Assembly: GCA_963840805.1 (NCBI GenBank)
Contig: CAWJAJ010000002.1
Location: 175,654-239,653, forward strand
Reading direction: 5' to 3'
DNA: 64,000 bases
Source: CADEEN01 sp963840805
GTDB taxonomy: Bacteria > Pseudomonadota > Gammaproteobacteria > Burkholderiales > Burkholderiaceae_C
Shown here: in pieces, positions 21,320-30,927 of the stretch
Position numbering within the stretch: the stretch's first letter is position 1
Layout: each line of letters opens with the position of its first letter
Notes under the pieces: generated by a model
Told to the model about the DNA's origin: nothing
Seen by the model: only the letters and a program-made list of their open reading frames with translations
The model's database searches: none
Made by a program: the position numbers and the translations under genes

Positions 21320-22700
21320 ATGGCCGACGCAAGCACCACAAAGAACACCCCGCCCTCGCGGCGGTCCGCAAATCGGGCGCGGCCAAGGTCAAGGTCGCCG
21401 TGCAGCGACATCGACGGCATCCTGCGCGGCAAGTACCTGCACAAGGACAAGTTCTTCGGCGCGGCCGACAGGCGGCTTCGGCTTCTGCGACGTGGTGTTC
21501 GGCTGGGACTCGCACGACCAGCTGCTACGACAACACCACGGTCACCGGCTGGCAGCACGGCTTCCCCGACGCGCTGGCGCGGCTCGACCTCGACACCGCG
21601 CGCCACGTGCCGTGGGACGGCGGCGTGCCCTTCTTCCTCGGCGAGTTCGTCAACGCCGACGGCACGCCCGTACCCGGTGTGCCCGCGCCAGACCCTGAAG
21701 CGCGTGCTGAAGCGCGCCGAGAAGCTCGGCTTCGATGCCGATGGCCGGCATGGAGTTCGAGTGGTTCAACTTCCTCGAGACGCCGCAGAGCTGGGCCGAC
21801 AAGAAGGGCGTCGGGCCCGACCAACCTGACGCCGGGCATGTTCGGCTACTCGCTGCTGCGCATGAACCAGCAACCGCGAGTTCTTCAACGCGCTGATGGA
21901 CGAGATGCCCGCCTTCGGCGTGCCGATCGAGGGCCTGCACACCGAGACCGGCCCCGGCGTCTACGAGGCCGCGATCGCCTTCAGCGAGGCGCTGGAGCCG
22001 GCCGACCGCGCGATCCTGTTCAAGACCGGCGCCAAGGAGATCGGCCAGCGCTTCGGCATCATGCCCAGCTTCATGGCCAAGTGGAGCCAGCAGTACCCGG
22101 GCTGCAGCGGCCACATCCACCAGAGCCTGTCGCGACGGCAAGACCAACCTGTTCTACGACGCCAAGAGCACGCGCTCGATGAGCAAGCTGTTCGAGAGCT
22201 ACCTGGCCGGCCAGGTGGCCTGCCTGATGGAGTTCGCGCCGATGTTCTGGCCGACGATCAACAGCTACAAGCGCCTGGTCGACGGCTTCTGGGCGCCGGT
22301 CAAGCCGACCTGGGGCATCGACAACCGCACCGCGAGCTTTCGCGTCATCGCCGGCAGCCCGAAGGCCACGCGGCTGGAGACGCGCTGCCCCGGCGCCGAC
22401 GTGAACCCCTACCTGGCGATGGCCGCGGTGATCGCCGCCGGCCTGCACGGCGTCGAGAAGGGCCTGAAGCTGACCGCGCCGCCGATCACCGGCACCAACC
22501 AGGGCGCGGAGAACATCCCGCGCGCGCCGCGCACGCTGATCGAGACCACGCGCAACTTCCAGCGCCAGTCGACGATCGCCCGCGACTGGCTCGGCGACAC
22601 CTTCGTCGACCACTTCGCCGCCACCCGCGAGTGGGAGTGGCGCCAGTGGCTGGACGCCGTGACCGACTGGGAAATGAAGCGCTACTTCGAGATCATCTGA
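21320..22700 (+). CDS. Glutamine-synthetase-like gamma-glutamyl-amine ligase
   Basis: GS-fold ATP-dependent ligase, about 455 residues. It is shorter and more divergent at the N terminus than assimilatory GlnA and resembles the PuuA/IpuC/GlnA4 group, which joins glutamate to an amine. Landmarks: DIDGILRGKYLHKDKFF, MEFEWFNFLET (metal Glu), HTETGPGVYEAAIAFSEAL, GCSGHIHQSL (His), FWPTINSYKRLVDGFW, IDNRTASFRVI (Arg) and ETRCPGADVNPYLAMAAVIA. There is no GlnA-type Tyr adenylylation loop that I can see. The next three genes supply alcohol dehydrogenase, gamma-glutamyl hydrolase and aldehyde dehydrogenase, so the amine probably carries an alcohol group (inference). The N-terminal third has several insertions; from 22,150 on the frame is clean. 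Confidence 0.8.
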
Positions 22701-22705
22701 CCGCC

Positions 22706-23860
22706 ATGACCATCACCCGCTTCTCCTTCCCCACCACCATCCACTTCGGCGCCGGCGCGCGCAAGCTCGTCGCCGAGCACCTGCGCGAGCAGGGCCTGCA
22801 GCGGCCGCTGATCGTCACCGACCGGGCGCTGGCCGCGCTGCCGGTGATGGCCGAGTTCCGCGACCCACCTCGACGGGCTTGAACGTCGCCGTGTTCGACG
22901 GCGTGTTCGGCAACCCGACCTGCGCCCAGGTGATGGCCGGCGCCGCGGCCTACAAGGCGCACGGCGCCGACTGCGTGATCGGCTTCGGCGGCGGCGCCGC
23001 GCTCGACGTGGCCAAGGTCGTCGGCCTGATGGCGGCGCACGACGGCGACGTGCTCGAGTACGTCTGGGACCACCCGCAGGTGCGGCCGATCACGCAGCCG
23101 CTGCCCTACTTCGTCGCGCTGCCGACCACCGCCGGCACCGGCAGCGAGGTCGGCCGCTCGGCGGTGGTGTCGCGAGAACGACACGCACATCAAGCGCACC
23201 GTGTTCAGCGCCGAAGATCCTGGCGCGGGCGGTGTTCGCCGACCCCGAGCTGACGCTCGGCCTGCCGGCCGCGGTCACCGCCGCCACCGGCATGGACGCG
23301 CTGACGCACAACATCGAGAGCTACCTGTCGCCGGCCTACCACCCGCTGTGCGACGGCATCGCGCTCGAAGGCCTGCGCATCGGCGCGCGCGCGCTGGCCA
23401 CCGCGGTGCGCGAGCCGGGCAACCTGCAGGCGCGCGCCGACATGATGATGAGCTCGATGATGGGCGCCATCGCCTTCCAGAAGGACCTGGGCGCGGTGCA
23501 CTCCTGCGCGCACGCGCTGGGCGCCGTGTGCGACCTGCACCACGGCCTGGCCAACGCGCTGATGATCGACACCGTGCTGGCCTGGAACCTCGAGGCCGTG
23601 CCGGCGAAGTTCGACGAACTGGCGCATGCGGCCGGCGTCGCCGGCGGCGGCGCGGCCTTCGTGCCGTGGCTGCGAGCAGCTCAAGGCCAGCGATCGGCAT
23701 CAGCGGCGGCCTGGCCGCGCGCGGCGTGACGCCCGAGCACATTGCCGCGGCTGGTGGCCGCTGGCCGACAACGGACTTCGCCACCAGACCAACCCGCGGC
23801 CCGGCCACCGCGGCGGACTACGAGCGGCTGTTCCTGGCAGGCGATGTGAGCCGGTCATGA
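22706..23860 (+). CDS. Iron-containing alcohol dehydrogenase
   Basis: Group III (Fe-dependent) alcohol dehydrogenase, about 382 residues. It begins FSFPTTIHFGAGARKLVAEH. The NAD-site GGG-type motif is GFGGGAALDVAKVVGLMA and the substrate/cofactor loop is LPTTAGTGSEVGRSAVV. The metal ligands are Asp in the TGMDALTHNIESYLSP region and His residues in HALGAVCDLHHGLANALM and near HQTNPR. ATG 22706 lies 5 bases after the ligase stop; its TGA overlaps the next ATG (ATGA). Proposed role: oxidation of the alcohol of a gamma-glutamylated amino alcohol to the aldehyde. Insertions near 22868, 23172, 23214, 23670 and 23750 shift the frame. Confidence 0.8.
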
Positions 23861-24640
23861 CGGACCGCCTCAAGATCGGCATCTCGGCCTGCTTCTTCCA
23901 CGCCGATCCGGCGCGGCCGATCTTCACCGGCAAGACGCTGCAGTACATCGAGCAGTCGATCGCGCACTGGGTGATGTCGCAGCGGCGCGCTGCCGGTGAT
24001 GATCCCGTCGCCGCCGGGCGAGCACCTCGCGCGGCGACGGTCGACGCTGGCCGACTACGCCGCACTGGCTCGACGGCCTGGTGCTGAGGGCGGCTCCGAC
24101 GTCTGGCCCGGCAGCTACGGCGAAGAGCCGCTGCAAGCCGCAGTGGAGCGGCGACCGCATCCGCGACGAGTACGAGATCGCGCTGGCGCGCGCCTTCGTC
24201 GACGCCGGCAAGCCGGTGTTCGGCGTCTGCCGCGGCCTGCAACTGCTCAACGTGCGCCTTCGGCGGCACGCTGCTCCAGGACATCGCCACCCAGCGGCCC
24301 GACGCGCTGGTGCACCGCGACGCCGGCGCTCTACGACCGCAACTTCCACGCGATCGAATTCGTGCCCGGCACGCGGCTGGCCGAGCTGTACCCCGGCAGC
24401 GCACGCGCGACGCGTCAACAGCGTCCACCACCAGGGCATCAAGGACCTGGCGCCGGACTTCGTGGTCGAGGCGCGTTGCCCGGACGACGGCATGATCGAG
24501 GCGATCCGCTGGCGCGGCGCCGAGCTACGTGGCCGCGGTGCAATGGCACCCGGAGTTCCACGACCCGGCCGACGGCACGCTGATCGACGACGCGCCGATG
24601 CTGCACGACTTTCTCGACGCGGCGCGCGCACGCGCGCTGA
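23857..24640 (+). CDS. Gamma-glutamyl hydrolase (class I glutamine amidotransferase, PuuD-like)
   Basis: Peptidase C26-type enzyme, about 255 residues. It begins LKIGISACFFHADPARPIFT and has the nucleophile elbow PVFGVCRGLQLLN (Cys) and the His/Glu pair in an AVQWHPEFHDPADG segment. In the Puu and Ipu pathways this enzyme releases glutamate from the gamma-glutamylated acid. It overlaps the alcohol dehydrogenase stop (ATGA) and is 5 bases from the aldehyde dehydrogenase ATG, so it belongs to the same transcript. About eight one-base insertions; the stop is taken as TGA 24638-24640. Confidence 0.78.
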
Positions 24641-24645
24641 ACACC

Positions 24646-26036
24646 ATGACCCACGACACTCGAACATCCACAACCCCGCCACCGGCGCGCTGATCGCCGA
24701 ACTGCCCGCCGACGACGCCGGCCGCGGTGGCCGCCAAGGCCGCGGCGGCGCGCGCCGCGCAGCCGGGCTGGGCGGCCACGCCGATGGCCGAGCGGCTGGC
24801 CGCCGTGCAGCGCTTTCGCGCCGCTGCTGGTGGCCGAGCTCGAGACGCTGGCCACGCACGCTGACGCAGGAGGTCGGCAAGCCGATCGCGCAGTCGCGCA
24901 ACGAGCTGAACGGCCTGCTGCCGCGCATCGACTTCTTCCTCGAGCAGGCCGAGGCCGCGGTGCGCGACGAGACATGTGTTCGACGACGGCGGCATGCACG
25001 AGCAGATCTCGCACATGCCCGCTCGGCGTGGTGGCCAACATCTCGGCCTGGAACTACCCGTACTTCGTCGGCTGCAACGTCATCGTGCCGGCGCTGCTGA
25101 CCGGCAACGCGGTGCTGTACAAGCCCTCGGAGTACGCCACGCTGACCGGCCTGCACATCGCGCGGCTGCTGCACGAGGCCGGCGTGCCGGCCGACGTGAT
25201 TCAGTGCCGTGGTCGGCGCCGGCGAGGTCGGCGCGGCGCTGCTCGCACAGCGCATCGACGGCGTGTTCTTCACCGGCTGCCACGCCACCGGCGTGCGCAT
25301 CGCGCAGGCGCTGGCGCCGCGCCTGGTCAAGCTGCAGCTCGAGCTCGGCGGCAAGGACCCGACCTACGTGCGCGCCGACGCCGACCCGAAGGCCGCCGCC
25401 GAGAGCCTGGCCGACGGCGCGATGTACAACACCGGCCAGAGCTGCTGCTCGGTCGAGCGCATCTACGTGCACGAGAGCATGCACGACGCCTTCGTCGAGC
25501 ACTTCCTGGCCACCGTGCGACGGCTTCAAGGTCGGCGACCCGATGGACGACGGCGACCTACATCGGCGCGATCACGCGCGCGCCGCAGCTCGACGTGCTG
25601 GACGCGCAGGTGGCCGACGCGCGCGCCAAGGGCGCGACGCTGCGCTGCGGCGGCCAGCGCCTGCCGCGGCCCGGCAACTGGTTCGCAGCCGACCGTGTTC
25701 ACCGACGTCGAACCACACGATGGAGCTGATGCGCGAAGAGAGCTTCGGCCCGATCATCGGCATCCAGAAGGTCGCGCGGCGACGACGAGGCCGTGCGCGC
25801 TGATGAACGACACCCGCTACGGCCTGACGGCCGGCGTCTACACGCGCGACGAGGCGCGGGCCCGCGAGCTGCTGGCGCGCGTCAACGCCGGCAGCGTGTA
25901 CTGGAACTGCTGCGACCGCGTCAGCCCGCGCCTGCCCTGGTCGGGCCACGGCGATTCGGGCGTCGGCCTGACGCTGTCGACCTACGGCATCCAGACCTTC
26001 ACGCGGCCCAAGGCCTGGCACCTGCGGCAGCCTTGA
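24646..26036 (+). CDS. Aldehyde dehydrogenase of the gamma-glutamyl module
   Basis: NAD(P)-dependent ALDH of about 458 residues. Landmarks: NIHNPATGALIAELPADD at the N terminus, VVANISAWNYPYFVGCNVIV, LYKPSEYATLTGLHIARLL, KLQLELGGKDPTYVRADADP (catalytic Glu), MYNTGQSCCSVERIYVHE (catalytic Cys), LMREESFGPIIGIQKVA and ending YGIQTFTRPKAWHLRQP. It differs clearly from phnY in the same island, so the two aldehydes are handled separately. Proposed role: gamma-glutamyl-amino aldehyde to gamma-glutamyl-amino acid. Frames switch at several insertions (near 24720, 24970, 25205, 25520 and 25690). Confidence 0.82.
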
Positions 26037-26052
26037 CCGTGGCACCGCTGGC

Positions 26053-26736
26053 ATGGCGCGCCTGGCCCTGTTCGACCTCGACCACACGCTGCTCGACGGC
26101 GACAGCGATGTGCTGTGGTGCGAGTTCCTGATCGAGCGCGGCGTGCTCGACGCCGCGAGCTTCGGCGCGCGCAACGCGCAGATGGAACGCGGCTACCGCG
26201 CCGGCAGCGTCAGCGCGCAGGACTTCTGCGCGTTCTACGTCTCGACGCTCTCGGCACGCCCGCGCGCCGCCGTGGGAAGCCCTGCGGCGCGAGTTCCTCG
26301 ACACAGTGATCGCGCCGCGCATCGGGGCGGCGGCGCAGGCGCTGGTGCAGCGCCATCGCGACGCCGGCGATCTGCTGGTGATGACGACCGCCACCAACCG
26401 CTTCATCACCGAGCTGACCGCCGCGCACCTCGGCATCGAACACCTGATCGCCACCGAATGCGAGGTCGATGCCGACGGCAACTTCACCGGCCGCACGCAG
26501 GGCGCGCTGAACATGCGCGAGGGCAAGGTCGAGCGCCTGCAGGCGTGGCTGGCGCAGCGCGGCCTGGCGTGGGCCGACTGCGACGCCACGTTCTACAGCG
26601 ATTCGATCAACGACCTGCCGCTGCTGGCGGCGGTGCAGCGCCCGGTGGCGACCAACCCCGATGCGCAGCTGGCCGCGAAGCGGCCGAGCGCGGCTGGCCG
26701 GTCGTGTGGCTGCATGGAGCCGGAAGGACCGCATGA
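26053..26736 (+). CDS. HAD-IB family phosphatase (SerB/CicA-like)
   Basis: HAD hydrolase of about 226 residues. Motif I is LFDLDHTLLDGDSDVLW, motif II Thr is in MTTATNRFITEL, and motif IV is TFYSDSINDLPLL. These are subfamily IB features and do not match PhnX (phosphonoacetaldehyde hydrolase), which has a different motif I and a cap Lys. It follows the ALDH by 16 bases and its TGA overlaps the next ATG, so it is in the operon. Possible substrates are small phosphomonoesters; phosphoethanolamine would fit the neighbours but this is a guess. Two insertions, near 26275 and 26693. Confidence 0.75.
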   Translation: MARLALFDLDHTLLDGDSDVLWCEFLIERGVLDAASFGARNAQMERGYRAGSVSAQDFCAFYVSTLSARPRAAVGSPAARVPRHSDRAAHRGGGAGAGAAPSRRRRSAGDDDRHQPLHHRADRRAPRHRTPDRHRMRGRCRRQLHRPHAGRAEHARGQGRAPAGVAGAARPGVGRLRRHVLQRFDQRPAAAGGGAAPGGDQPRCAAGREAAERGWPVVWLHGAGRTA

Positions 26737-28118
26737 AACCGACCCCCTCGCAGAGCGAAGGCGACGTCAACCACACGCCGCGACGCGCGGCCTGGCAGCG
26801 TGAGCACCTCGACGAGGCCAGCCGCGCACTGCTGGCGCGCGACAGCGCCGCGTTCCTGCACCAATCGGTGTCGACGCCGTGCCTGTCGGCGATCCGCCGC
26901 GCCGAAGGCATCTACATCGAGGACATGCGCGGCCGCCGCTACATGGACTTCCACGGCAACAACGTGCACCACGTCGGCTACGCCCATCCGCACGTGATCG
27001 CCGCCATCAAGGCCCAGCTCGATGAACTGAGCTTTGCGCCGCGGCGCTTCGCCAGCGATCGCGCCGTCGAGCTGGCCGAGGCGCTGTCAGTGCAGTTCCG
27101 CCGGCTCACCGGGCACGCCGGGCGGGTGCTGTTCACGACCGGCGGCAGCGATGCGGTCGAGGTCGCGATCAAGCTGGCGCGCGCCGCCACCGGCCGCTTC
27201 AAGACGCTGAGCTTCTGGGATTCGTTCCATGGCGCGGGCTTCGGCGCGTCAAGCGTCGGCGGCGAATCGCTGTTCCGCCAGGGTTCGTCGGTCGGGCCGC
27301 TTCTGCCGGGCAGCGAGCATGTCGCGCCGTTCGGCTGCTATCGCTGTGCCTTCGGCCACCCGGTCGACGCGCACGGCCAGCCACGGCTCGACCAATGCCG
27401 GCTGGCGTGCGCCGCGATGGTCAAGTACGTCCTCGAGCGCGAAGGCGACGTGGCCGCCGTGATCGCCGAGCCGGCGCGCGCGGTGCCGTTCATCCCGCCG
27501 CCGGGCTACTGGCAGGCGGTGCGCGAGGCCTGCAATGCGCACGGCACGCTGCTCGTCTTCGACGAGATCCCGACCGGCCTGGGCAAGACCGGCCGCTTCT
27601 TCGCTGCCGAGCACGATGGCGCCGCACCCGACATCTTGGTGCTCGGCAAGGCGCTCGGCGGCGGCGTGCTGCCGATCGCGGCCTGCGTGGCCCGCGACGA
27701 CCTGAACGTGGCCGGCGACTACGCGTTGGGCCACTACACGCACGAGAAGAACCCGGTCACGGCACGCGCGGCGCTGGCAACCCTGGAAGTGATCGAGCGC
27801 GAAGGCCTGGTCGAGAACGCCGCGCGCGTCGGTGCACACGCGCTCGGTCGCCTGCACGAGTTGCAGCGCCGCCACCCGGTGATCGGCGACGTGCGCGGCC
27901 GCGGCCTGCTGCTCGGCATCGAACTCGTCGACGACCGCGACGCGAAGGCGCCGGCGGCCGACCTGGCCGAGCAGGCGCTCTACCGCGCGCTGTCGCGCGG
28001 GCTGTCGTTCAAGACGACGATGGGCAACGTGCTGACGCTGACACCGCCGCTGATCACGACGATCGCGCAGATGGACGCCGCGCTCGATATCCTCGACGAG
28101 TGCCTGGCTACACCTTGA
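26733..28118 (+). CDS. pbfA: Class III PLP enzyme, probable (R)-1-hydroxy-2-aminoethylphosphonate ammonia-lyase (PbfA)
   Basis: 461-residue class III aminotransferase-fold protein, frame intact. Landmarks: YIEDMRGRRYMDFHGNNVHH near the N terminus, FTTGGSDAVEVAIKLARAAT, SFWDSFHGAGFGASSVGGES, LLVFDEIPTGLGKTGRFFA (PLP Asp) and ILVLGKALGGGVLPIAACVA (PLP Lys). PbfA enzymes are described as class III homologues recurring in phnW-phnA-phnY clusters, where they remove ammonia from hydroxy-2-AEP to give phosphonoacetaldehyde. The context here (phnSTU-phnW, with phnAY adjacent) matches. A true omega-transaminase is the alternative. It starts in the HAD stop (ATGA) and overlaps dtd tail to tail by 11 bases. 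Confidence 0.65.
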   Translation: MKPTPSQSEGDVNHTPRRAAWQREHLDEASRALLARDSAAFLHQSVSTPCLSAIRRAEGIYIEDMRGRRYMDFHGNNVHHVGYAHPHVIAAIKAQLDELSFAPRRFASDRAVELAEALSVQFRRLTGHAGRVLFTTGGSDAVEVAIKLARAATGRFKTLSFWDSFHGAGFGASSVGGESLFRQGSSVGPLLPGSEHVAPFGCYRCAFGHPVDAHGQPRLDQCRLACAAMVKYVLEREGDVAAVIAEPARAVPFIPPPGYWQAVREACNAHGTLLVFDEIPTGLGKTGRFFAAEHDGAAPDILVLGKALGGGVLPIAACVARDDLNVAGDYALGHYTHEKNPVTARAALATLEVIEREGLVENAARVGAHALGRLHELQRRHPVIGDVRGRGLLLGIELVDDRDAKAPAADLAEQALYRALSRGLSFKTTMGNVLTLTPPLITTIAQMDAALDILDECLATP

Positions 28119-28545
28119 GCGGGATCGTCACCGGGCCGTCGTTGACCAGGTGCACCTGCATCTCGGCACCGAACTCGCCCGCGGCCACCGTCGGGTGCGC
28201 CGCACGCGCCTGCGCCAGCACCTGCTCGTAGAGCGTGCGCCCCTGCTCGGGCGGTGCGGCGCCGGTGAAGCTCGGCCGGTTGCCGCCCGCGGTGTCGGCC
28301 GCGAGCGTGAACTGCGAGACGATCAGCAGGCCCCCGGCCGCGTCCTGCACACTGCGGTTCATCTTGCCGGCATCGTCGGCGAAGATGCGCAGCTTGAGCA
28401 GCTTGGCAACCAGTCTTGCCGCGCTGGCTGCGTCGTCGTGCGGTTCGGCGCAGACGAAGACCAGCAACCCTCGCCCGATGGCGCCAACAGTGCGCCCCGC
28501 CACCTCGACATGTGCCTGCCGGACGCGCTGCACCAGCGCGATCAA
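28108..28545 (-). CDS. dtd: D-aminoacyl-tRNA deacylase
   Basis: Cytosolic editing enzyme that hydrolyses D-amino acids from mischarged tRNA. The 145-residue product starts MIALVQRVRQAHVEVAGRTV and carries the family motifs GLLIVSQFTLAADT and NDGPVTIPLKV (the cross-subunit Gly-cisPro-type active-site motifs SQxT and NxGPVT). The only good start is TTG at 28545, which overlaps the upstream CDF stop as TTGA; an ATG would need a much longer frame. Length is exactly typical. Confidence 0.93.
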   Translation of the reverse strand: MIALVQRVRQAHVEVAGRTVGAIGRGLLVFVCAEPHDDAASAARLVAKLLKLRIFADDAGKMNRSVQDAAGGLLIVSQFTLAADTAGGNRPSFTGAAPPEQGRTLYEQVLAQARAAHPTVAAGEFGAEMQVHLVNDGPVTIPLKV

Positions 28546-29435
28546 ATCAGATCCTTCGGATCGTCGAAATGCGCCTCGACATCCATCGGCAGCAACTGGA
28601 TCGTCGCCCGCAACCCGGGCACGGCGCTCATCAACGCCTGCTCGACGGAACTGCGCAGCGCAGCGGCACGCTGCAGCGACCAGCCGGCCGGCATGTGCAT
28701 GTGCAGGTCGACGAAGCGGCGCTGGCCGGCGCGGCGCGTCGAGATGTGATCGAAGCGCAGTGTGTTCGGGTGCACGAAGCCGGCCAGCACCTCGTCGATC
28801 TGCCGGATGACCTCGGGCTCGACCGCACTGTCCATCAGGCCGTCGGCCGAGCGGCGCACCAGCGAGAAGCCCTCGCGGGCGACATTGCCGGCGACCCCGA
28901 TCGCGATCACCGGATCGAGCCAGAGCCAGCCCGTGCCGGCCACGGCCAGCAGGCCGAACACGACGCCGACGGAGGTCCAGACATCGGTGAACAGGTGTCG
29001 CGCGTCGGCCTCGAGCGCCATCGAGCGGTGCTCGCGCGCCTTCTTCAGCATGCCCCACGCGAGCGCGCCGTTCATCGCCGAGCTCACCACCGACAACAGC
29101 AGGCCCAGGCCGAGGCTCTGGAGCGGCTGCGGCGCCAAAAGTCGATGCACCGCCGCCCAGATGATCGCCAGCGCGGCCGCGAAGATCAGCGCGCCCTCGA
29201 AGCCGCTCGAAAAATACTCGGCCTTGTGGTGGCCGAACGGGTGATCCTCGTCGGGCGGACGCGCGGCAATCGTGACCATCGCCAGCGCGAACATCGCCCC
29301 GGCCAGGTTGACCACCGACTCCATCGCATCGGACAGCAGGCCGACCGAATCGGTCAACCACCAGGCGCCGGTTTTCAGCGTGATGGTGGCGATCGCCACG
29401 GCGATCGACAGCTTCAGGTAGGCACTGACTTGCAC
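28542..29435 (-). CDS. Cation diffusion facilitator family metal exporter
   Basis: 297-residue inner-membrane divalent-cation/proton antiporter. Six TM segments in the first 200 residues. Metal-site motifs are DSVGLLSDAMES (TM2, D-x3-S type), HPFGHHKAEYFSSG (first loop) and HLFTDVWTS (TM5, H-x3-D). The C-terminal cytosolic domain contains DLHMHMPAGWSLQRAA and ends AHFDDPKDLI. Metal specificity (Zn, Fe or Mn) cannot be decided. The four-base overlap with dtd suggests co-translation. Confidence 0.88.
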   Translation of the reverse strand: MQVSAYLKLSIAVAIATITLKTGAWWLTDSVGLLSDAMESVVNLAGAMFALAMVTIAARPPDEDHPFGHHKAEYFSSGFEGALIFAAALAIIWAAVHRLLAPQPLQSLGLGLLLSVVSSAMNGALAWGMLKKAREHRSMALEADARHLFTDVWTSVGVVFGLLAVAGTGWLWLDPVIAIGVAGNVAREGFSLVRRSADGLMDSAVEPEVIRQIDEVLAGFVHPNTLRFDHISTRRAGQRRFVDLHMHMPAGWSLQRAAALRSSVEQALMSAVPGLRATIQLLPMDVEAHFDDPKDLI

Positions 29436-29455
29436 GGCGGGGTGACGGCGCTGGA

Positions 29456-30709
29456 TCAGGACAGCGCGACGCGAGCGAACTTGCGCTTGCCGACCTGCAC
29501 CACGTAGCTACCAGGCGTCAATTTCAAGCCCTTGTCGCTGATGGTCACGCCGTCGACGCGCACACCGCCCTGCTCGATCAGCCGCAGCGCCTCGCTGGTC
29601 GACGGCGCCAAGCCGGCTTGCTTGAGCAATGCACCGATCGCCAGCGGCGCGCCGCCGAGCGTGACCTCCGCAATCTCGTCGGGCACGCCGCCGCGGGCGC
29701 GGTGCATGAAGTCCTGCTCGGCCGCCTCGGCCCCCGCGGCGCTGTGGAAGCGCGCGGTGATTTCCTTGGCCAACAGCACCTTGATGTCCTTCGGGTTGCG
29801 GCCGGCATCGACTTCTCGCCTGAAGGCGGCGATCTCGGCTTCGGCCCGGAACGACAGCAGCGTGTAGTACTTCCACATCAGCGTGTCGCTGATCGACAGC
29901 AGCTTGGCGAACATGGTGTTGGCCGGCTCGGTGATCGCGACGTAGTTGTTCTTCGACTTCGACATTTTGTCGACGCCGTCCAGGCCTTCGAGCAGCGGCA
30001 TCGTCAGGATGCATTGCGGCTCCTGGCCCGATTCGGATTGCAGGTGCCGGCCCATCAGCAGGTTGAATTTCTGGTCGGTGCCACCGAGTTCGAGGTCGCT
30101 CTTCAGCGCCACCGAGTCGTAGCCCTGCATCAGCGGGTACAGGAACTCGTGCACCGAGATCGGCGTGCTGGCCGCAAAGCGCTTGGCGAAATCGTCGCGC
30201 TCCATCATGCGCGCGACGGTGTATTTGGCCGCGAGCTGGATCATGCCCCGAGCGCCGAGCGGATCGCTCCATTCGGAGTTGTAGCGAATCTCGGTGCGCT
30301 CGGCATCGAGCACCAGGCTCGCCTGCCGGAAGTAGGTCTGCGCATTGGCCTCGATCTGCTCGCGCGTCAGCGGCGGTCGCGTGCTGTTGCGGCCCGACGG
30401 GTCGCCGATCATCGACGTGAAGTCGCCGATCAGGAAGATGACCTTGTGGCCCAGGTCCTGCAACTGGCGCATCTTGTTCAGCACGACGGTATGGCCCAGG
30501 TGCAAGTCAGGGGCCGTCGGATCGAGGCCGAGCTTGATGCGCAGCGGGTGCCCCGTCGCGGCCGAGCGAGCCAACTTGGCCAGCCACTCGGGTTGCGGCA
30601 GCAACTCGTCGCAGCCGCGCAGGCTGACGGCCATGGCCTCACGCACCGCATCGGTGACGGGAGCGGGGGGGGTGCCGGGCGTCGCCGCGGCTGTCACGAT
30701 TTCTGACAT
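29456..30709 (-). CDS. tyrS: Tyrosyl-tRNA synthetase
   Basis: Class I aminoacyl-tRNA synthetase charging tRNA-Tyr. 417 residues from ATG 30709. HIGH motif is HLGHTVV, with LKLGLDPTAPDLHLGHT-type context; the KMSKS loop is VDKMSKSKNNYV. A C-terminal S4 RNA-binding domain ends TPGSYVVQVGKRKFARVALS. An in-frame ATG at 30739 would add ten residues; 30709 is preferred for length. It diverges from the M23 peptidase gene, a gene order usual in betaproteobacteria. Confidence 0.95.
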   Translation of the reverse strand: MSEIVTAAATPGTPPAPVTDAVREAMAVSLRGCDELLPQPEWLAKLARSAATGHPLRIKLGLDPTAPDLHLGHTVVLNKMRQLQDLGHKVIFLIGDFTSMIGDPSGRNSTRPPLTREQIEANAQTYFRQASLVLDAERTEIRYNSEWSDPLGARGMIQLAAKYTVARMMERDDFAKRFAASTPISVHEFLYPLMQGYDSVALKSDLELGGTDQKFNLLMGRHLQSESGQEPQCILTMPLLEGLDGVDKMSKSKNNYVAITEPANTMFAKLLSISDTLMWKYYTLLSFRAEAEIAAFRREVDAGRNPKDIKVLLAKEITARFHSAAGAEAAEQDFMHRARGGVPDEIAEVTLGGAPLAIGALLKQAGLAPSTSEALRLIEQGGVRVDGVTISDKGLKLTPGSYVVQVGKRKFARVALS

Positions 30710-30927
30710 GGAGTCCAAGGAGTCCCGGGGGTTTTTCACAGCGGCGGCGCGCAGGCCGGTGTTTATACTGCGCGGCGGTCGTTGGACGGCCGCTGCCGTA
30801 GCGACCGATTCCGCGTCCGCAAACCGCGCATCTTAAAGGCGGGCGGGCATGCAGACACACCCGCCGCCCCTGCCCACCGCCGGCAGTCGCGCCGACCAGC
30901 CGAGAGGGCGAGAGCCCCCGAAGACAA

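Noticed and set aside
26053..26736. Identification of the HAD gene as phnX (phosphonoacetaldehyde hydrolase)
   Set aside because: The motifs are of the SerB/CicA subfamily, and phnY plus phnA already supply the other phosphonoacetaldehyde route.
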